From Pseudoalteromonas luteoviolacea (lineage in GTDB: Bacteria > Pseudomonadota > Gammaproteobacteria > Enterobacterales > Alteromonadaceae), in the NCBI RefSeq assembly GCF_018100925.1, contig NZ_JAGJEH010000004.1, forward strand, positions 372,001 to 436,000: DNA of 64,000 nucleotides. The letters are read 5' to 3'. Within the stretch, counting starts at the first letter, position 1; each line of letters begins with the position of its first letter. Both the position numbers and the translations under genes were made by a program. Below are positions 63,980 through 64,000 of the stretch, in pieces. The notes under the pieces are model-generated. The model worked only from the letters and a program-made list of their open reading frames with translations. It was not told the DNA's origin and ran no database searches.

Positions 63980-64000
63980 GTTACGCAACCATATTCGCCC

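Noticed and set aside
1..64000. tRNA, rRNA or CRISPR array
   Set aside because: No cloverleaf with conserved T-loop, no rRNA-like stretch and no regular repeat-spacer pattern was recognised on either strand.

Overview
The window reads as a chromosomal segment of a marine gammaproteobacterium of the Alteromonadales, most probably Pseudoalteromonas or a close relative. The reasons are an AT-rich base composition, an N-acetylglucosamine cluster of the nagK-nagA-nagX-nagB type with NagR-like operators, cmoAB, an epmC / ATP-NAD-kinase-like / yfcL operon, many two-component and HDOD signalling genes, and Vibrio-like attC sites. The genus is inferred from gene content and was not tested.

Layout. 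(1) 1-10,110 is a defence-type genomic island. It carries an AAA ATPase plus HNH nuclease pair (Septu/PtuAB-like, ATPase cut by the left edge), a leftward group of two tiny glycine-rich double-glycine leader peptides and two membrane proteins, a retron (promoter, structured RNA, reverse transcriptase, two-TM effector), a secreted HNH nuclease, two orphan genes and a P4-type tyrosine integrase next to sbcB. (2) 10,176-33,200 is mostly housekeeping: sbcB, nudC-metC, the nag regulon, a 2OG-Fe(II) oxygenase, a divergent receiver-kinase / hybrid-kinase pair, a CheX-like DUF3334 protein, cmoAB, an AbgT transporter, an HDOD protein, a degenerate-receiver protein and a secreted amidohydrolase. (3) 33,234-34,476 holds a WYL regulator and a DUF4345 membrane protein, divergent around a perfect operator-like palindrome.

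(4) 34,891-41,800 is a decayed integron cassette array without a visible integrase. About ten attC-like sites, whole or broken, separate small promoterless genes. Those left of about 37 kb point right and those right of it point left, and the switch lies at a dead IS3-family transposase. Several cassettes are broken: a SUKH-like pseudogene, a gene with an in-frame TGA, and truncated attC sites. A diverged repeat of about 200 bp occurs twice here. (5) 42,034-64,000 returns to ordinary genes: a CadC-like beta-propeller regulator divergent from a fused membrane/spermidine-synthase-like protein, a SnoaL-like protein, a secreted RCC1-repeat protein, an exported orphan, an aldo/keto reductase, a LysR regulator, an unusual NRAMP-like transporter, the epmC operon, a tripartite RND efflux operon and a secreted subtilisin/kexin-like protease. 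A 70-bp inverted-repeat element lies near the right edge.

No rRNA, tRNA or CRISPR array was seen. The parts that most deserve attention are the leader-peptide/membrane-protein operon between the ATPase-HNH pair and the retron, the retron itself, and the two-polarity cassette array.
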